From Myotis daubentonii (Eukaryota; Chordata; Mammalia; Chiroptera; Vespertilionidae): a DNA stretch of 64,000 nt. A program made the position numbers and the translations under genes. The stretch spans positions 90,657,063-90,721,062 of the forward strand of contig NC_081841.1 of the NCBI RefSeq assembly GCF_963259705.1, given 5' to 3'. Positions 1-10,659 of the stretch are shown here, in pieces (position 1 is the stretch's first letter; every line of letters starts with the position of its first letter). The notes below the pieces were generated by a model that was not told the origin of the DNA, did not search any database, and saw only the letters and a list, made by a program, of their open reading frames with translations.

Positions 1-585
1 AATTTTAAAATATTTGTGTAACACCCAAATATAACATCTTGTATGCCACCAATGATGCATACACACCATTTTAGGAAACTCTAAATTAAATGTTCACTAT
101 GGATCCAGCCAGCTCTAAACTCCTCTTGGCTACTGTTATGTTACTTTCATGTGGTTATTTCACTTTGGATGTGTTTCTTTGCCTCCTTGGGGCATAGACT
201 ATGGCTTATAGCTCTTTAAGCACCTGGCCCCTACAAGAGTGCTTTTTAAATATTTAATTTTAAATTATAAACACATGCATACATACAAACAAATGTATCT
301 GTCACCTACTAACCAGAAGGCTAACAAAAATGTTCATTTCTTTTTCTCCACATCAGATCACTGTGTTCTCTGGGTGGTTGCTCACTACATGAAGTGAAGT
401 GTGTGGAGTCCAGGCTCTGAGAGGAAATGTTAGCTTCCTGGACTGTCTTCCCTCTTCTTGTGCTCTTTGTTAGTGTGGCTGTTTGTCCATGTGAAAAGTG
501 AGCCTACTTCCTGAGATCTCGAGAAATTATCTGGTGATTTGCTGAAAGTTCATTAGCAAGAATTGAATGCACATCCACAGTATCA
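1..585. other. unassigned AT-rich DNA
   Basis: No gene and no repeat I can name with confidence. The stretch from about 240 to 340 is A/T-rich and could be the tail of an ancient LINE, but this is not supported by a diagnostic motif. Confidence 0.4.
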
Positions 586-960
586 TGGGTTCAGAGCTTG
601 AGCAATTCGTCAATCAAACAACGTTTATTAAGCACTTTCTTGAGCCCCTTCTGTGTCAGTAACCTTGGGCGATGCAACCTCTGAATAAGACTGTCAGGCT
701 GTGAAGCGACTGTGCATGCCTTGAAAGTAAGGAATACGTCTTGCTCATCTTTGCACCCCCTATGGCTTAGCAAAGCATACACACGTGGTAGTCATACAGT
801 ACCTATTCGTTCCATAACTGAGCAAACAAATGAATGAAGACAGGAGTCTAGCATGTAAAGAGCTTACAGTCAGTTTGAGAAGGGAGAAGACTTAGACAAA
901 TGAAGCTTTAACGAACAATAAAGCTAACATTATAAGAGATAACACAGGCTATTAAAGGTT
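586..960. repeat. ancient L2/MIR-like fragments
   Basis: Two motifs typical of old mammalian LINE2/MIR tails are visible: an antisense-type stretch about rising incidence of TTTATTAAGCACTTT near 627, and a sense-type tail near 770-835 ending in a GAATGAA-like run. Sequence from 855 to 900 resembles the antisense L2 stretch seen again near 21.1 and 22.5 kb. Highly decayed, so family and orientation are uncertain. Confidence 0.35.
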
Positions 961-1639
961 AAATGAAGGGTGTGTTGTCATGTACTTTCTCTCTCAAAAC
1001 CCGAAAGCTGATTCAGGGGCAGGTCTCACGAAAGGATGTGTGTTGGCCCCTCTCCTATTCATTTTCCACCCAAGAGCCTGCCAAGCTGTCATGTGACTGA
1101 TTTCTAAGGCCACTGAGTTTGTCAGCCCCTGGGAATGAGCAGGGTATTATTTAATGTAAATAAGTCACTTGGTGGTTATGCTCCCATTCTTCAGTCATCC
1201 ATCCGCAGGTAAAGAGAGAAATGGCAGTGATGACTCTTTAAGAGCGATGAAATTAGAATATGCGAGGAGGTGGAAAGCTCTCATTAAGGGTTTTGCAGGC
1301 TGTCAGTCAGGGTGACCCCTCATGAAAGGCCATGACATCCTGGGGGAGACGCTGGGCTTTCTCGGGAGCTCTCTAGGAGTCCAAACTGTCAGCATAAAAA
1401 TAGCAGCCCAAGTCAATGTCCTCTATTATTCATTAGTTACTGAAATGCTCTTCCCAAATATACACTTAACTGAAAGATTTCTCCTTCTGTATGGTTTTAA
1501 ACCATTTTTAGGGCATGAATCAGGCCATATATTTCTGTCTATTTCACTGGCACCGCTACCACCAGTAGCAAAACCCTAATTAAGTGGGAAGAGTGACATT
1601 TCCATTAAAATTCTTCTTGAAAAAAATGATTTATGGCCA
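961..1639. other. unassigned, apparently unique DNA
   Basis: No recognisable repeat. Balanced composition and few simple runs. The 1322-1579 open frame is 85 codons with no recognisable motif and is treated as chance. Confidence 0.4.
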
Positions 1640-2010
1640 ATAAATATTTCAAGCAGTGCAAAACAGTATGGAGTGGAAAGTAGACTGCTGTCGACCTCTG
1701 GAACCCAGTCTCCCAGGCTGCTCCACAGAGGCAGCCAGCATTGTATTCTTAGGTATCCTTCTAGAAATATTCTGCATATCTACAAGCATGTATGCATATG
1801 TGCACCTCCTTTCCTATGCATAGCTTCTGTTTCTTAGTAAAACTTAACTAGATATTGTGGGGTTTATCATAAATCCGTACAGTTAGACTTACCTCTTTCA
1901 TTTCATTTCAATGCATTTCATTGTACGGATGCCCCAAAATTTGCGCATCCCTCTCCTCACAGACATACAGTAGTTTCTAACCTTTGGTTCCCATAAACAT
2001 ATTTTTTTTC
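1640..2010 (-). repeat. probable ancient L1 3' end (antisense)
   Basis: Layout resembles the antisense 3' end of old L1M/L1ME elements: a stretch about placing of TATCCTTCTAGAAATATTCT near 1754 followed by TGCATA-rich sequence. Weak, and no target duplication found. Confidence 0.3.
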
Positions 2011-2227
2011 ACGTATGTATGAAGAGAACTATGAATCAATGCAGTGTCAAAGGACAGGTGAATTTTAATTCTGATGGACATTGGCAAGTGGTAGCACTTA
2101 ACTTTTGATGAGAATTGCCAAAAGTAAGGTATTTGTTCATACCAGAAACAAGAGTGAAGACAATATTTTATTTTAAACTTCAGTGCCTCGGAGAAGCAGC
2201 ACATTTACTTATGATACTCATTTGCCA

Positions 2228-2229
<2 letters not shown>

Positions 2230-2304
<75 letters not shown>
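2230..2304. repeat. (TC)n(AC)n compound microsatellite
   Basis: About 22 TC units (2230-2274) run directly into about 15 AC units (2275-2304). The open frames on both strands here simply translate the dinucleotide run. Confidence 0.97.
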
Positions 2305-2306
<2 letters not shown>

Positions 2307-3879
2307 TTATAAATCCATTCAAAATATATTGACAGCTTACTGAGTGAGGAACTTGCCAGAAGTTCCTTACCGCCAAATTGCGTGCGTGTTGCAATGAGGT
2401 TAGCTCACGAATGCCACACTTTCTCCGCTGTGGCCTTGCCATGTTTACTACCCTTTGTGGCCCTAGTCATTTAGCAACACTGCCTTATTTTTCTGTTGTA
2501 ACCAAAGGTCAGTCTATGACCTTGCCCCCTCCCTTCCTCCTCGGAAGCACAGGCACACCATTTCTTCTCACCGTGGTTTCCTCACCAAAGGAATCCGTCT
2601 GAAAGGTCAGGCCAGGCCGGCTGCGGCGGCGGCAGTGAAAAGGCCCACCACTGGCACCGTGGGACTGGACCTGATTTTCTATTACCTGTGGGGGTGAGTT
2701 AATGAACGACAGCCTTGCACTCTCTGTTCAGCTGCCACTTCCCACCCTGGCTTCTTATCTTTCTTGAAAAAAGTGAAGAGGCCCAGAACATTCTCCAGCT
2801 TCTCCAGTGTTTACCCAACACACACTCTGCGCCGCAATCCCCAGCTGGGGCTCCTTCTATTTGCTCCTGTAACGTGAGAAACCTTGTGGAGGTTTTGTGT
2901 TTGTTTTGTAACCAACTGTGCTAGTAACCATTTTCTTTTCTCTGCCTCTGACCACAAACACAGAACCTTCCTGGCAACCCCTGAAAATGTACATCTGAAC
3001 AAGTTGAAACGAATGAAGCCATCTTGGTTCTACGGGTGACACCAATTTAATAAATTTCTGCTTATATTTAGAATGAACTGTAAATGGAAGAAAATGGCTT
3101 AGGCCCAACTTCAGATACTTTTGCCCCCATGAATCTAGGAAATGACTGTGTAATATGAGTGACCAAGAAGCTTCATTTTTACATTTACCTCAGGATCACT
3201 CTCAAAGAGCCAGAGATTGTGGATGGAAAGAAAAAAAAAAAGATTTAGACTCAGCAAGGAAGCAATTTCAGTATCCTCAGGCTGTGAACTGTTTAAGCCT
3301 ATGAGTCTAGCTAGCCCTGCTCTGTCAGAAAGCAACGGACAAGACAGACCTTCTGTATACAAGTAAAAACGTAAGAAACCCACTGAGTTACGTTGACACT
3401 TTGTTGGTAAAGTTCCTACTCACATGAGTTGGTCACCTGCCCGTGCCAGAGTTTGGAAGTTGATACTGCTACACTTTGTCCTGCCACACAAAGTCACCAA
3501 AAAGCAGGGCCCAGAGGACTTAGAAAAGGGATGCGGATGGACAATCGGGGGGGGGGGAGTAGGGGGGAACGTGGGCGGAGGGCACCATGCTATTCAATCA
3601 ATTGACCAAATCCTTTCTCACAACGGACAGGTTTCAAAATCAGTAAAGACAAGTCCCACTTTTGGGCACTTATACCAAAGACATGAATATATCTTTAACA
3701 ATGAAGTTCTTTATCGAGTTCTATTTCCTTTTATTTACTAGTAACAGGAAAAATGCCAGACTTTCTACTAGGTGTTATACAAAGACAGAAAAAGTCACCA
3801 ACTCTGCCTCATACTGTGCCCTCATTAAATATTGTTGAACAAATCAATCAGTGAATGCATGAATGAAGGAATAAACTTA
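2305..3879. other. unassigned DNA
   Basis: No gene and no named repeat. Contains a GC-rich patch near 2610-2670, an A run near 3231-3242 and a G run near 3548-3557. Several open frames of 60-105 codons overlap on both strands with no shared protein motif and look like chance frames. Confidence 0.4.
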
Positions 3880-4080
3880 AAATCAAATTAAGGGAGAAAG
3901 CATGGGCAAGCAGGTAGAATGTACAGAATACAGTGGTGAGAGTCACCCATCTACCCAGGGCAGTAGGGAAAGGCCTTGAGGCAATAATTGAATAGTTAAT
4001 GGCCAGACAAATGGTGGAGGAAGATGTCCTTAATGTAGGCAAGTGAAAACACTGGCATGAGTAAAGGCCTTGAGCAAAAA
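3880..4080 (-). repeat. ancient LINE (L2-like) fragment
   Basis: Text such as AGAAAGCATGGGCAAGCA and GGCAAGTGAAAACACTGGCA matches the antisense layout of L2 3' regions seen at other places in this window (22.5, 38.3 and 63.3 kb). Probably continues after the hAT fragment at 4085-4260. Decayed. Confidence 0.35.
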
Positions 4081-4084
4081 TGAG

Positions 4085-4260
4085 CAAACTGTAGCCCACA
4101 GGCCAAATCTAGCCCACCACCTATTTTGTAAATAAAGTTTTATTTTAACACAGCCATGCCCATTCACTTACATTCTGTCTATGTTTGCATTCTGTTCATG
4201 CTGCAACAGCATCGCTCGGTAGTTGTAACAGAGACCACAAAACCTAAACTATTTTCTATG
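4085..4260. mobile_element. old hAT (MER-type) fragment
   Basis: Shows the typical core of an old mammalian non-autonomous hAT: GAGCAAACTGTAGCCCACAG at the left side, then AATAAAGTTTTATT and a CATGCCCATTCA stretch. Terminal repeats are eroded, so no target duplication is given. It appears to sit within an L2-like fragment, since similar LINE-like sequence flanks both sides. Confidence 0.55.
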
Positions 4261-4264
4261 TATT

Positions 4265-4440
4265 CAGGAACCTGTAGAAAAGTCCCCATTGCTGGAACGT
4301 GGTCCTTAGAGGGACTCAGTGCGAGATGAGACAGAAAGGTGAGCAGGGACCAAGTCCTGAAGGTTCTTCTGTACCATTGTAAGAAATGTGGTCTCCATCC
4401 TTCAGGAAATGGGTAAGAAGAGCAGTTTTGCATTCAAAAC
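4265..4440 (-). repeat. ancient LINE (L2-like) fragment, continued
   Basis: Sequence around 4330-4420 follows the antisense L2 pattern (TGAAGGTTCTTCTGTACCAT, then GTAAGAAATGTGG and CTTCAGGAAATGGG). Likely the other side of the element interrupted by the hAT fragment. Confidence 0.33.
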
Positions 4441-4499
4441 GTGTCTATCAGGTATCAGGTTAGGATGGGAGAGATGCAAGATTGCAGCAGGAGACCAGT

Positions 4500-4660
4500 G
4501 CTCCAATCCCTACTTCTCTGACAAAATCCTTGATTCAGCGATCATCAGAGAGTTTAATGTTTGTCATTATGCATCTTGCTATCTGCTTGGGAAACAGAAC
4601 CTGGCACACAGAGACACTCAATCAATGTTTATTGAGTAAAGGAATTAAGGAAGAAACAAA
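4500..4660 (+). repeat. MIR/L2-like tail
   Basis: Ends with the classic tail AACCTGGCACACAGAGACAC followed by CTCAATCAATGTTTATTGAG, typical of the 3' part of MIR and L2 elements in sense orientation. The rest is too diverged to split between the two families. Confidence 0.45.
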
Positions 4661-5024
4661 GACAATATCTTAATAGCATCATTATTCAAAGGTTTCCTGA
4701 ATAGGCTACCTCTGCTATGAAACAACTAGACAAGCTCGCCACTGCTCTCCAGTTTCCACACTAATACACAGTGAGGCCAGATGTGAGGAGGTTAATAGTG
4801 AAACAGCCAGAGAGAAATTCCTTCCCTTCATGTCAGTGCCAACATCGTCAATTAACACCCACTGGCCAACCCCGTGTTTATTCCATGCCCTGTGGCCTAA
4901 TGGGAAGGAGCGGGACAAGAAGCAGCTCTGCAATAACTGTCATAAAAATAAGAATATCACTTGGCTCCACCCGACATCTTTCATTGGAAGATCTTGAATC
5001 ATTTTTTTAATTTTATGTAGCTAT

Positions 5025-5150
5025 TGTCTCCATTTTATTTCCAGTTAAGGAAAAGCCAAACGAGAGAGTGGTTGTGACTTGCCCAAGGTCACTGTGCAAA
5101 CCAGAAAAGCAGTTTTCAAAGGGGAGAAAGACTTCAAAATATGTGAAATC
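5025..5150 (-). repeat. MIR SINE fragment
   Basis: Antisense MIR core: TCCATTTTATTTCCAGTTAA, then GTGACTTGCCCAAGGTCACT. Diverged, as expected for this old mammalian SINE. Confidence 0.6.
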
Positions 5151-5990
5151 CAGTTTCCTTTCCAGCCTAAGATGGGCCAGGTCCATGACTCACTAAGGAA
5201 CACAGCATTATCTGAGCTTAGTGTCTCTCAAAAATGAGTCATGCTAGAGGAAACTAGGGCTCAAGGATCTGTGTCAGGAGCATGTTTTTAGTCACACATT
5301 GTCCCCGCCCATGGGATTTCAACACCTCTCCCCAAGCTCCATCGGGGATGAAGAAGGGCCCCTTGGAAGGCCCCGGTTATGGAAGTGGATGGATATGGCA
5401 CGGGGTGTCTGTCCTTTCTGCCACTACCTATGAAGTGCAGGCCCCCCCATTCCTTTATTCATCAGAAGTCTATGCCCGGAGTGGTTGCAGGTTCCAGTCG
5501 GTCGATAATGATCCTGGTATTCACCCAGTATAACTACTAATAAATCTCCCTTTTACTCTAAAAAATGCCCCAGAAACTGAATGGTCACTCTAAGTCTGAC
5601 AAATCAAGAGGCTTCTACACTCGATCCGAAGGCCTTCCACTAATTCTGATAGTTCTATCTCAACCACTTCCATATCCTAGATCCAGAGTCTTGAACTCAC
5701 AATAGACCTAAATGTCAAATCAGTTCAGAGATCTCCTCTTATTAGTAATCTAATCTCTACACATATGTTTCTGGGACAAGTTTGCTACATAGCCCATAAA
5801 ACAGTTAATTATTAATTGTCGGAAATCACTTTCTTACTGTATGCCACAATCTGCCTTTCCAAATATTTTATATGTTGATCTTCACTCTATTCTCAAGAAG
5901 CTCACAAATAAATCCTCCTTTCTGTTCAGTGAGGCCCCAAAAGTTCTCTGTTCTCCATCCCAAACATCCCAAGCACCAGGTACAAGTTCC
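5151..5990. other. unassigned DNA
   Basis: No gene or named repeat. The 83-codon open frame at 5282-5533 has no recognisable domain or conserved neighbour and is regarded as chance. Confidence 0.4.
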
Positions 5991-5994
5991 AGCA

Positions 5995-6120
5995 GAGCAT
6001 CCAGGAATGTGGCTTCAGAGCTAGACATACCTAGATTCAGGTAGCTAGGTGACCTTGGGCAAACACTTAACATCTCTAATTTCACTTTCCTTATCTATAA
6101 AGTTTGAACAAATATTAACT
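5995..6120 (+). repeat. MIR SINE fragment
   Basis: Sense MIR core: AGGTGACCTTGGGCAAACAC then TTAACATCTCTAATTTCA and CCTTATCTATAAAG. Confidence 0.6.
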
Positions 6121-6129
6121 ACATGAGCT

Positions 6130-6600
6130 AGGCACTGCTGGTTACCTAGCCAATATCCATTCCTCCTTTCTTCTTTCCTAACCATGGGGCTCACTTAAAC
6201 ACTCTTAGATTGCCAGGCTCTCTTGCAGCTTGATGTGGACATGCAACACAGTTCTGGACAATGAGGTGCAATTGGAGGTTGGAGTTTCTGAGAAAGCTTA
6301 TTAGAGAGGGCATATTCAGCTTGCACACACATATTTAGTTTTTTCCACTTAGACTTTGCCCTTATGCCTTTCTGACTAATAATCAGTTGTGATGCATGAA
6401 ATAGAACAACCATGTTGCAAACATGAGGAAGAAAGCCCAGGAGAAGGAGCCTGGGTTCTTGAAGGTATCATGGGGCCCCTATACTCCTAAAGTACTTGCT
6501 ACTGGACTTCTTATTCTATAAGAAAAATAAAATCCTGATTAGGTTAAGCCATTGAAGTAGGATTTTTGCTATTTGCTGTCAAACAAATACTAAATAACAC
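6130..6600 (+). repeat. ancient interspersed repeat, family not named
   Basis: Contains the landmarks of an old mammalian repeat: CTCTCTTGCAGCTTGATGTG near 6221, TTCTGGACAATGAGGTGC near 6252, GAAGGAGCCTGGGTTCTTGA near 6443 and a final ACAAATACTAAATAACACA. I recognise the pattern from mammalian genomes but cannot assign the family safely. The repeat at 12.4-12.7 kb may be a relative. Confidence 0.35.
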
Positions 6601-7296
6601 ATACCTCAGTGGTATGTGTACATATAAAATGAACTTACTACATTGCCCAGCACATAGCAAATAATGAGTGAATGGTTTATGATTATCATTATCATGACTA
6701 TCATTATTAGTCATTGCCTTGAGCCTTAGAGACAGTGGTCAGAACATGTAGCTCTGGCAGCCCTGTTGACCTTCAAATAGCACTAATTTAAAAACCCTGT
6801 GATCTCTCAAGCACAAAGTCAGTTGCAAATGTTTCAACAAGAGACATCTCTGTTAACAGCTAAAGAAGCCAGCGCTTCAAAGTACCTGTCAGATCCCAGA
6901 AGCTCAGAGAAATGAAATTCCACCTGGGGTCAAGCTCCTTCTGTCACTTGGGCCCTGCCTGCTTTCCTCCTGGGTAGAGAATCCATCCGTATATGTGCAG
7001 TGTGTCTCCTGTAAGTTCGGACTTCTCTGAATGACAAGCAAAACACAACACTTTAAGGGTGACATTATTTCACAGAAACACAGTTTCTGCTGAGAAATCA
7101 AAGCCACACCTAAAACCAGCTGACCACGGGGCACATGTCCAGATGCTGCACTGGGAAATGTAATTCGTTTTCTATAACCTAACTCGTCTGCCTGCCAAGA
7201 CCGGACACAGATGGGACTGGCCATACATTCTTAGCCAGAGTCCACCAAGCCGTAGATTCAACCAGCCCCACCCCCAGCCAGTCCAAGTCCTCAGAT
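6601..7296. other. unassigned DNA
   Basis: No gene or named repeat. A 106-codon open frame on the minus strand (6904-7224) has no recognisable motif, and I see no splice context or promoter. Confidence 0.4.
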
Positions 7297-7545
7297 ACAG
7301 AGAATGGTGTAGTGAAAAAACACACAAACAAAACAACACCTGTGGGTCTCGCAGTCAAACAGACCTAGGGTTCAATTCCAGCGAATCACTTACAATCTGG
7401 GTAACTCTGGGCAATTCTCCCTCTCTGAGCTGCGGTTTTCACATTGTGAAGTGAAGATGCTCATGTCACAGGGCTGTAGGGAATCAAGGGAGACAGTGTG
7501 TGTAACAGTGCCTGGCACGGAGTTACCATTGGTTTCCTTTCCTTC
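7297..7545 (+). repeat. MIR SINE
   Basis: Long sense MIR: tRNA-like part with GGGTTCAATTCCAGCGAATC near 7369, core with GGTAACTCTGGGCAATTC near 7399, and tail AACAGTGCCTGGCACGGAGT near 7504. One of the fullest MIR copies in the window. Confidence 0.75.
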
Positions 7546-8320
7546 CCAACCAGCAGGATGGTCCTGGCTGACTTGCTTTATTCCCCAAGCCCGAGGAATG
7601 GACCCAGCTCAGGTCATTGCACTGAGTGCAACTCTCTGCCTTCTGCCCCGTGCGTCATCATCTAAGTTTTCGGCCACACTGGGGGAGCCAAAGCCTTCCC
7701 CGAAGCTGAGGTCATAAAGCAGGAAAAGACAAAGCTCTGCTTTCAGAGAGCAGGTTTGGTTGGCTGTGAGCACAGCCATCTCTCTGTGACCAACCTGTCC
7801 TCAGGAAAACTTAGGATATGGGACCCCCAAGGAAACCCAGCAGGAAACGACTGGCCGGTTTGGCCCTGCCATCCACCACCGCCACAGGCTACACCTGGAC
7901 AAAGAGCTAAGGAGGCCGGAGCTGCTTCGTCCAGTCTCTTTGTCCTCTGGACACAGCACCCTCACGCCCCACAGCCTCAAGCAGGATGGAACAGTCACAA
8001 GGTCCACACCTCAAACCATGAGGCATACTCTTCCTGCTACGTCACCTGGCAGGTGTCCTTGGCAGCTGGTTCCACAGCTACAGTGGTGCACGCAGCACTT
8101 GGCTCACCTCCATACCATGGGAGCTGCCTTTTAACCATTGGCTTAGCGGGGACATTTATAAAACAGGGTGGTGGATAGTGAGATTGTCTAGAGAGTTAGT
8201 TGCACATATATTTCTCTGTAAATCCATAAGCCAGAAACATAAAACATGCACAAACCGGAAATTCAGGGTCCATATATCAATGCTCAGCACAAAATGTGTT
8301 TTCTTACAGAGGATAAGAAC
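7546..8320. other. unassigned, GC-rich DNA with an unsupported 140-codon open frame
   Basis: The longest open frame outside obvious repeats lies here (7756-8178, +). Its translation is rich in Pro, Ser and His and low in complexity, shows no recognisable domain, and overlaps open frames on both strands, which is expected by chance in a GC-rich stretch. No splice sites, poly(A) signal or homologous neighbour support it, so I do not call a gene. Confidence 0.4.
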
Positions 8321-8324
8321 AGAT

Positions 8325-8432
8325 GAACCAGCAACAGCAAACAGTAAGCATTAACTGTATGCCAGGCTCCGCGCACAGTTCACTTTCTATTATTATCTCC
8401 ATGTTACGAATGGGAAAACTTAGGCTTCTCGG
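8325..8432 (-). repeat. MIR SINE fragment
   Basis: Antisense MIR: TTAACTGTATGCCAGGCTCC then TATTATTATCTCCATGTTAC and GGGAAAACTTAGG. Confidence 0.6.
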
Positions 8433-8434
8433 TG

Positions 8435-9330
8435 TATTCTAGATATCAATCTCTTGTAACTCTTAGATATTATAAATCTTTTCTCATTCCATCACCTCTT
8501 TGCTAGCTTTACTTATTTTGACTGTTTTCTATGAGAAATTCTTAATTTTTAAAATGTAGTCAACTATTACATTTTCAAGTTATAGCTTGCATTTTGAGGA
8601 TCTTCGACACCTCCAGCATCTATTAGCTTTATAATCTAATTTTCCCATCGGATTTCTCCTTTGTACATGCTGGAGAGCATCAGCCCAACAGTGAGTTTTA
8701 GGCCATCCCTCCCTTCCCCACTGATGTATGGTGCCATGTTTATCCCGTAGCAGGTTCCCGTGTAGACTGGGGTCTGTTTCTGATTCTCTGTACTTTCCAT
8801 AGATTTATGTCACAGCTCCGGCATCAGGTCCACGTTGGCTTTTCCTAGGAAGGCAAGTCCCTCCTCTTTGCTCTTCCTTTTTAAAACTGACCTAAGCATC
8901 CTGAATCTCTATTCCTCTGTATAAATGTAGAAGTATGTTGAAATCCTCAAAAATAGCTTGCCATAATTTGACTTTGAACTTACAGATTAATTTTAAGGGA
9001 AGCTAACATAAAATATAAGGTGTATCTTTCCTTTTTTTAGCTCTTGTTTTAAAATTTTCTCAGAAAAGTCTTTGTTTCGTTATTGTCCTAGATACTTTGT
9101 AGTTTGAGAATGGCATTTTATTTTCTATTATATTTTCTACATGGTTTGGTTAAAGTTGATGAAGACTAATAGTTTTCTGAAGCTGATCAAGTGTTCACCA
9201 TTCTTGTTAAAATCTCTTATTTCAGTTTGTTGATTAAATCTGCTCATCCAACGCTTATATATTTTCTTTTTCTTTCTTTTCCTGTATTGCCTAGAAACTC
9301 CAATATGTAAAACAATTAACAGTTAACTGC
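8435..9330 (-). repeat. ancient L1 (ORF2 region, antisense)
   Basis: The T-rich antisense layout follows L1 ORF2: CTAGATATCAATCTCTTGTA near 8440, AAATTCTTAATTTTTAAAAT near 8535, and GGTCTGTTTCTGATTCTCTG near 8771. Also visible is the ORF2-typical TTTCAGTTTGTTGATTAAAT near 9222. Every frame is broken many times. Could also be a HAL1 relative. Confidence 0.6.
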
Positions 9331-10411
9331 TGTTATACAGTAGCAGTGAAAACAGAATGTGTCTAAATTTTCTTTTAAAAATTACATTATATGATTCTTT
9401 GCAATTTTCAAATGGTGTCCCTACCCAGCACCCCATGTGAATTTGACAAGCACCCCACGGAGGTCAGGAGAACAAGCCCTGACCCGCGTCACTGATAAGA
9501 CTCAGCACGGCTGGGGCTTGGGGACCACGTAACTAGAAAGGAACAGAAGTCATATTTGGGTCTTTTAAACTTTAAGTCCTCCCAAGACAGCAGGCTAACT
9601 TAACATCTAATCAAAACATGTAAAACTATATGATTTAACCCGGCAATACATAATAAAGTGACCTTTTATTCAGGTCACATCATCCTGAAAAGGATGATCG
9701 GATATAAGTATATAATTTTTAAAGAAAGCTGTACAAGCTGAATTAAAGGTTCTAACATTTTTTAAGGTTTTAAGAGCCACTTGTACAGAGCAATTGGGGT
9801 TGTGATTCTATTAAGATTGGGTCTCTACAATGGCAAAAGAGTGAGTTAATTCGGTCAGCTTAGGTAAAAGTCGGTCTGTGGGCAGAGCAGAATCAAGAAA
9901 GAAATATTAATCAATTGATTATACTGATATTGCAGTGCAGTTAAAACTTTCATTGGGTTGAACTCATTTGAACATTTAAAGCTGCAGTAAAAATAATTAC
10001 AGCTATTTTTATATTTCAGAAGGAAAAACTAAGTAAATCAATTTCTTACTTGTGCAAAAATAGCCCATTAGGAAATGGCACACCAGTGAACAGAACTCAT
10101 GAATTAAGCCCGAGCTTGGTCTGCCAGCTCTCTGAAATCAAGCTCCATGATTCGCCCATGGAAATCAATGCCTCTTAAAGGCATGGAATGGCACCTCGGC
10201 AGACACACAAGGAGACGATTCCTTAGCCCCTCTGAAAGGCTAGCCATCAGGAGGCAATTAGGAAGTGCATTTGTTTCTGACAATCAAGCTATTTTTCTTC
10301 TCCTTACTCAGATTTCCACTTAGGGACTGGGAGAGGGTGCCATCTCCCAGTGCTGATGTTACTGGAATGTATACAGTGTGCTGACTTTTGAAGGGGTGCC
10401 AGGCTAAGAGA
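9331..10411. other. unassigned DNA with a candidate conserved block
   Basis: No named repeat. About 9895-10340 is free of recognisable repeats, lacks simple runs, and has the mixed AT-rich/TAAT-rich texture common in vertebrate non-coding conserved elements. This is an impression from composition only; an alignment would decide it. Confidence 0.35.
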
Positions 10412-10426
10412 GCAAGACACGTGTAA

Positions 10427-10645
10427 GGCCCTGACCGGTTTGGCTCAGTGGATGGAGCGTCGGCCTGCCGACTGAAGGGTCCCAGGTTCGCTTCTAGTCA
10501 AGGGCATGTACTTTGGTTGCGGGCACATCCCCAGTGGGGGCGTGCGGGAGGCAGCTCATCAATGTTTCTCTCTCATCGATGTTTCTAATTCTCTATCTCT
10601 CTCTCTTCCTCTCTGTAAAAAATCAATAAAATATTTTTTAAAAAA
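10427..10645 (+). mobile_element. VES-type SINE
   Basis: tRNA-derived bat SINE. The head GGCCCTGACCGGTTTGGCTC carries the A box (TGGCTCAGTGG), and a B-box-like CCAGGTTCGCTTC follows near 10480-10500. Next come the CTCATCGATGTTTCT motif, a pyrimidine block, and the tail AATCAATAAAATATTTTTTA. An imperfect target duplication GCAAGACACGTGTAA (10412-10426) / GAAAACACGCGTAA (10646-10659) marks insertion by L1 machinery. Confidence 0.95.
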
Positions 10646-10659
10646 GAAAACACGCGTAA

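Noticed and set aside
5282..5533. 83-codon frame starting after a GC-rich stretch
   Set aside because: No recognisable motif, no conserved neighbour and no promoter or splice context.
7756..8178. 140-codon open frame as a possible gene
   Set aside because: Low-complexity Pro/Ser/His-rich translation with no domain, overlapping frames on both strands in GC-rich DNA, no splice or poly(A) context. Left as unassigned.
10427..10500. tRNA-like A and B box sequences
   Set aside because: These belong to VES SINE heads, which derive from a tRNA. The sequences cannot fold into a complete cloverleaf with an acceptor stem, so no tRNA gene is called here or in the other SINE copies.
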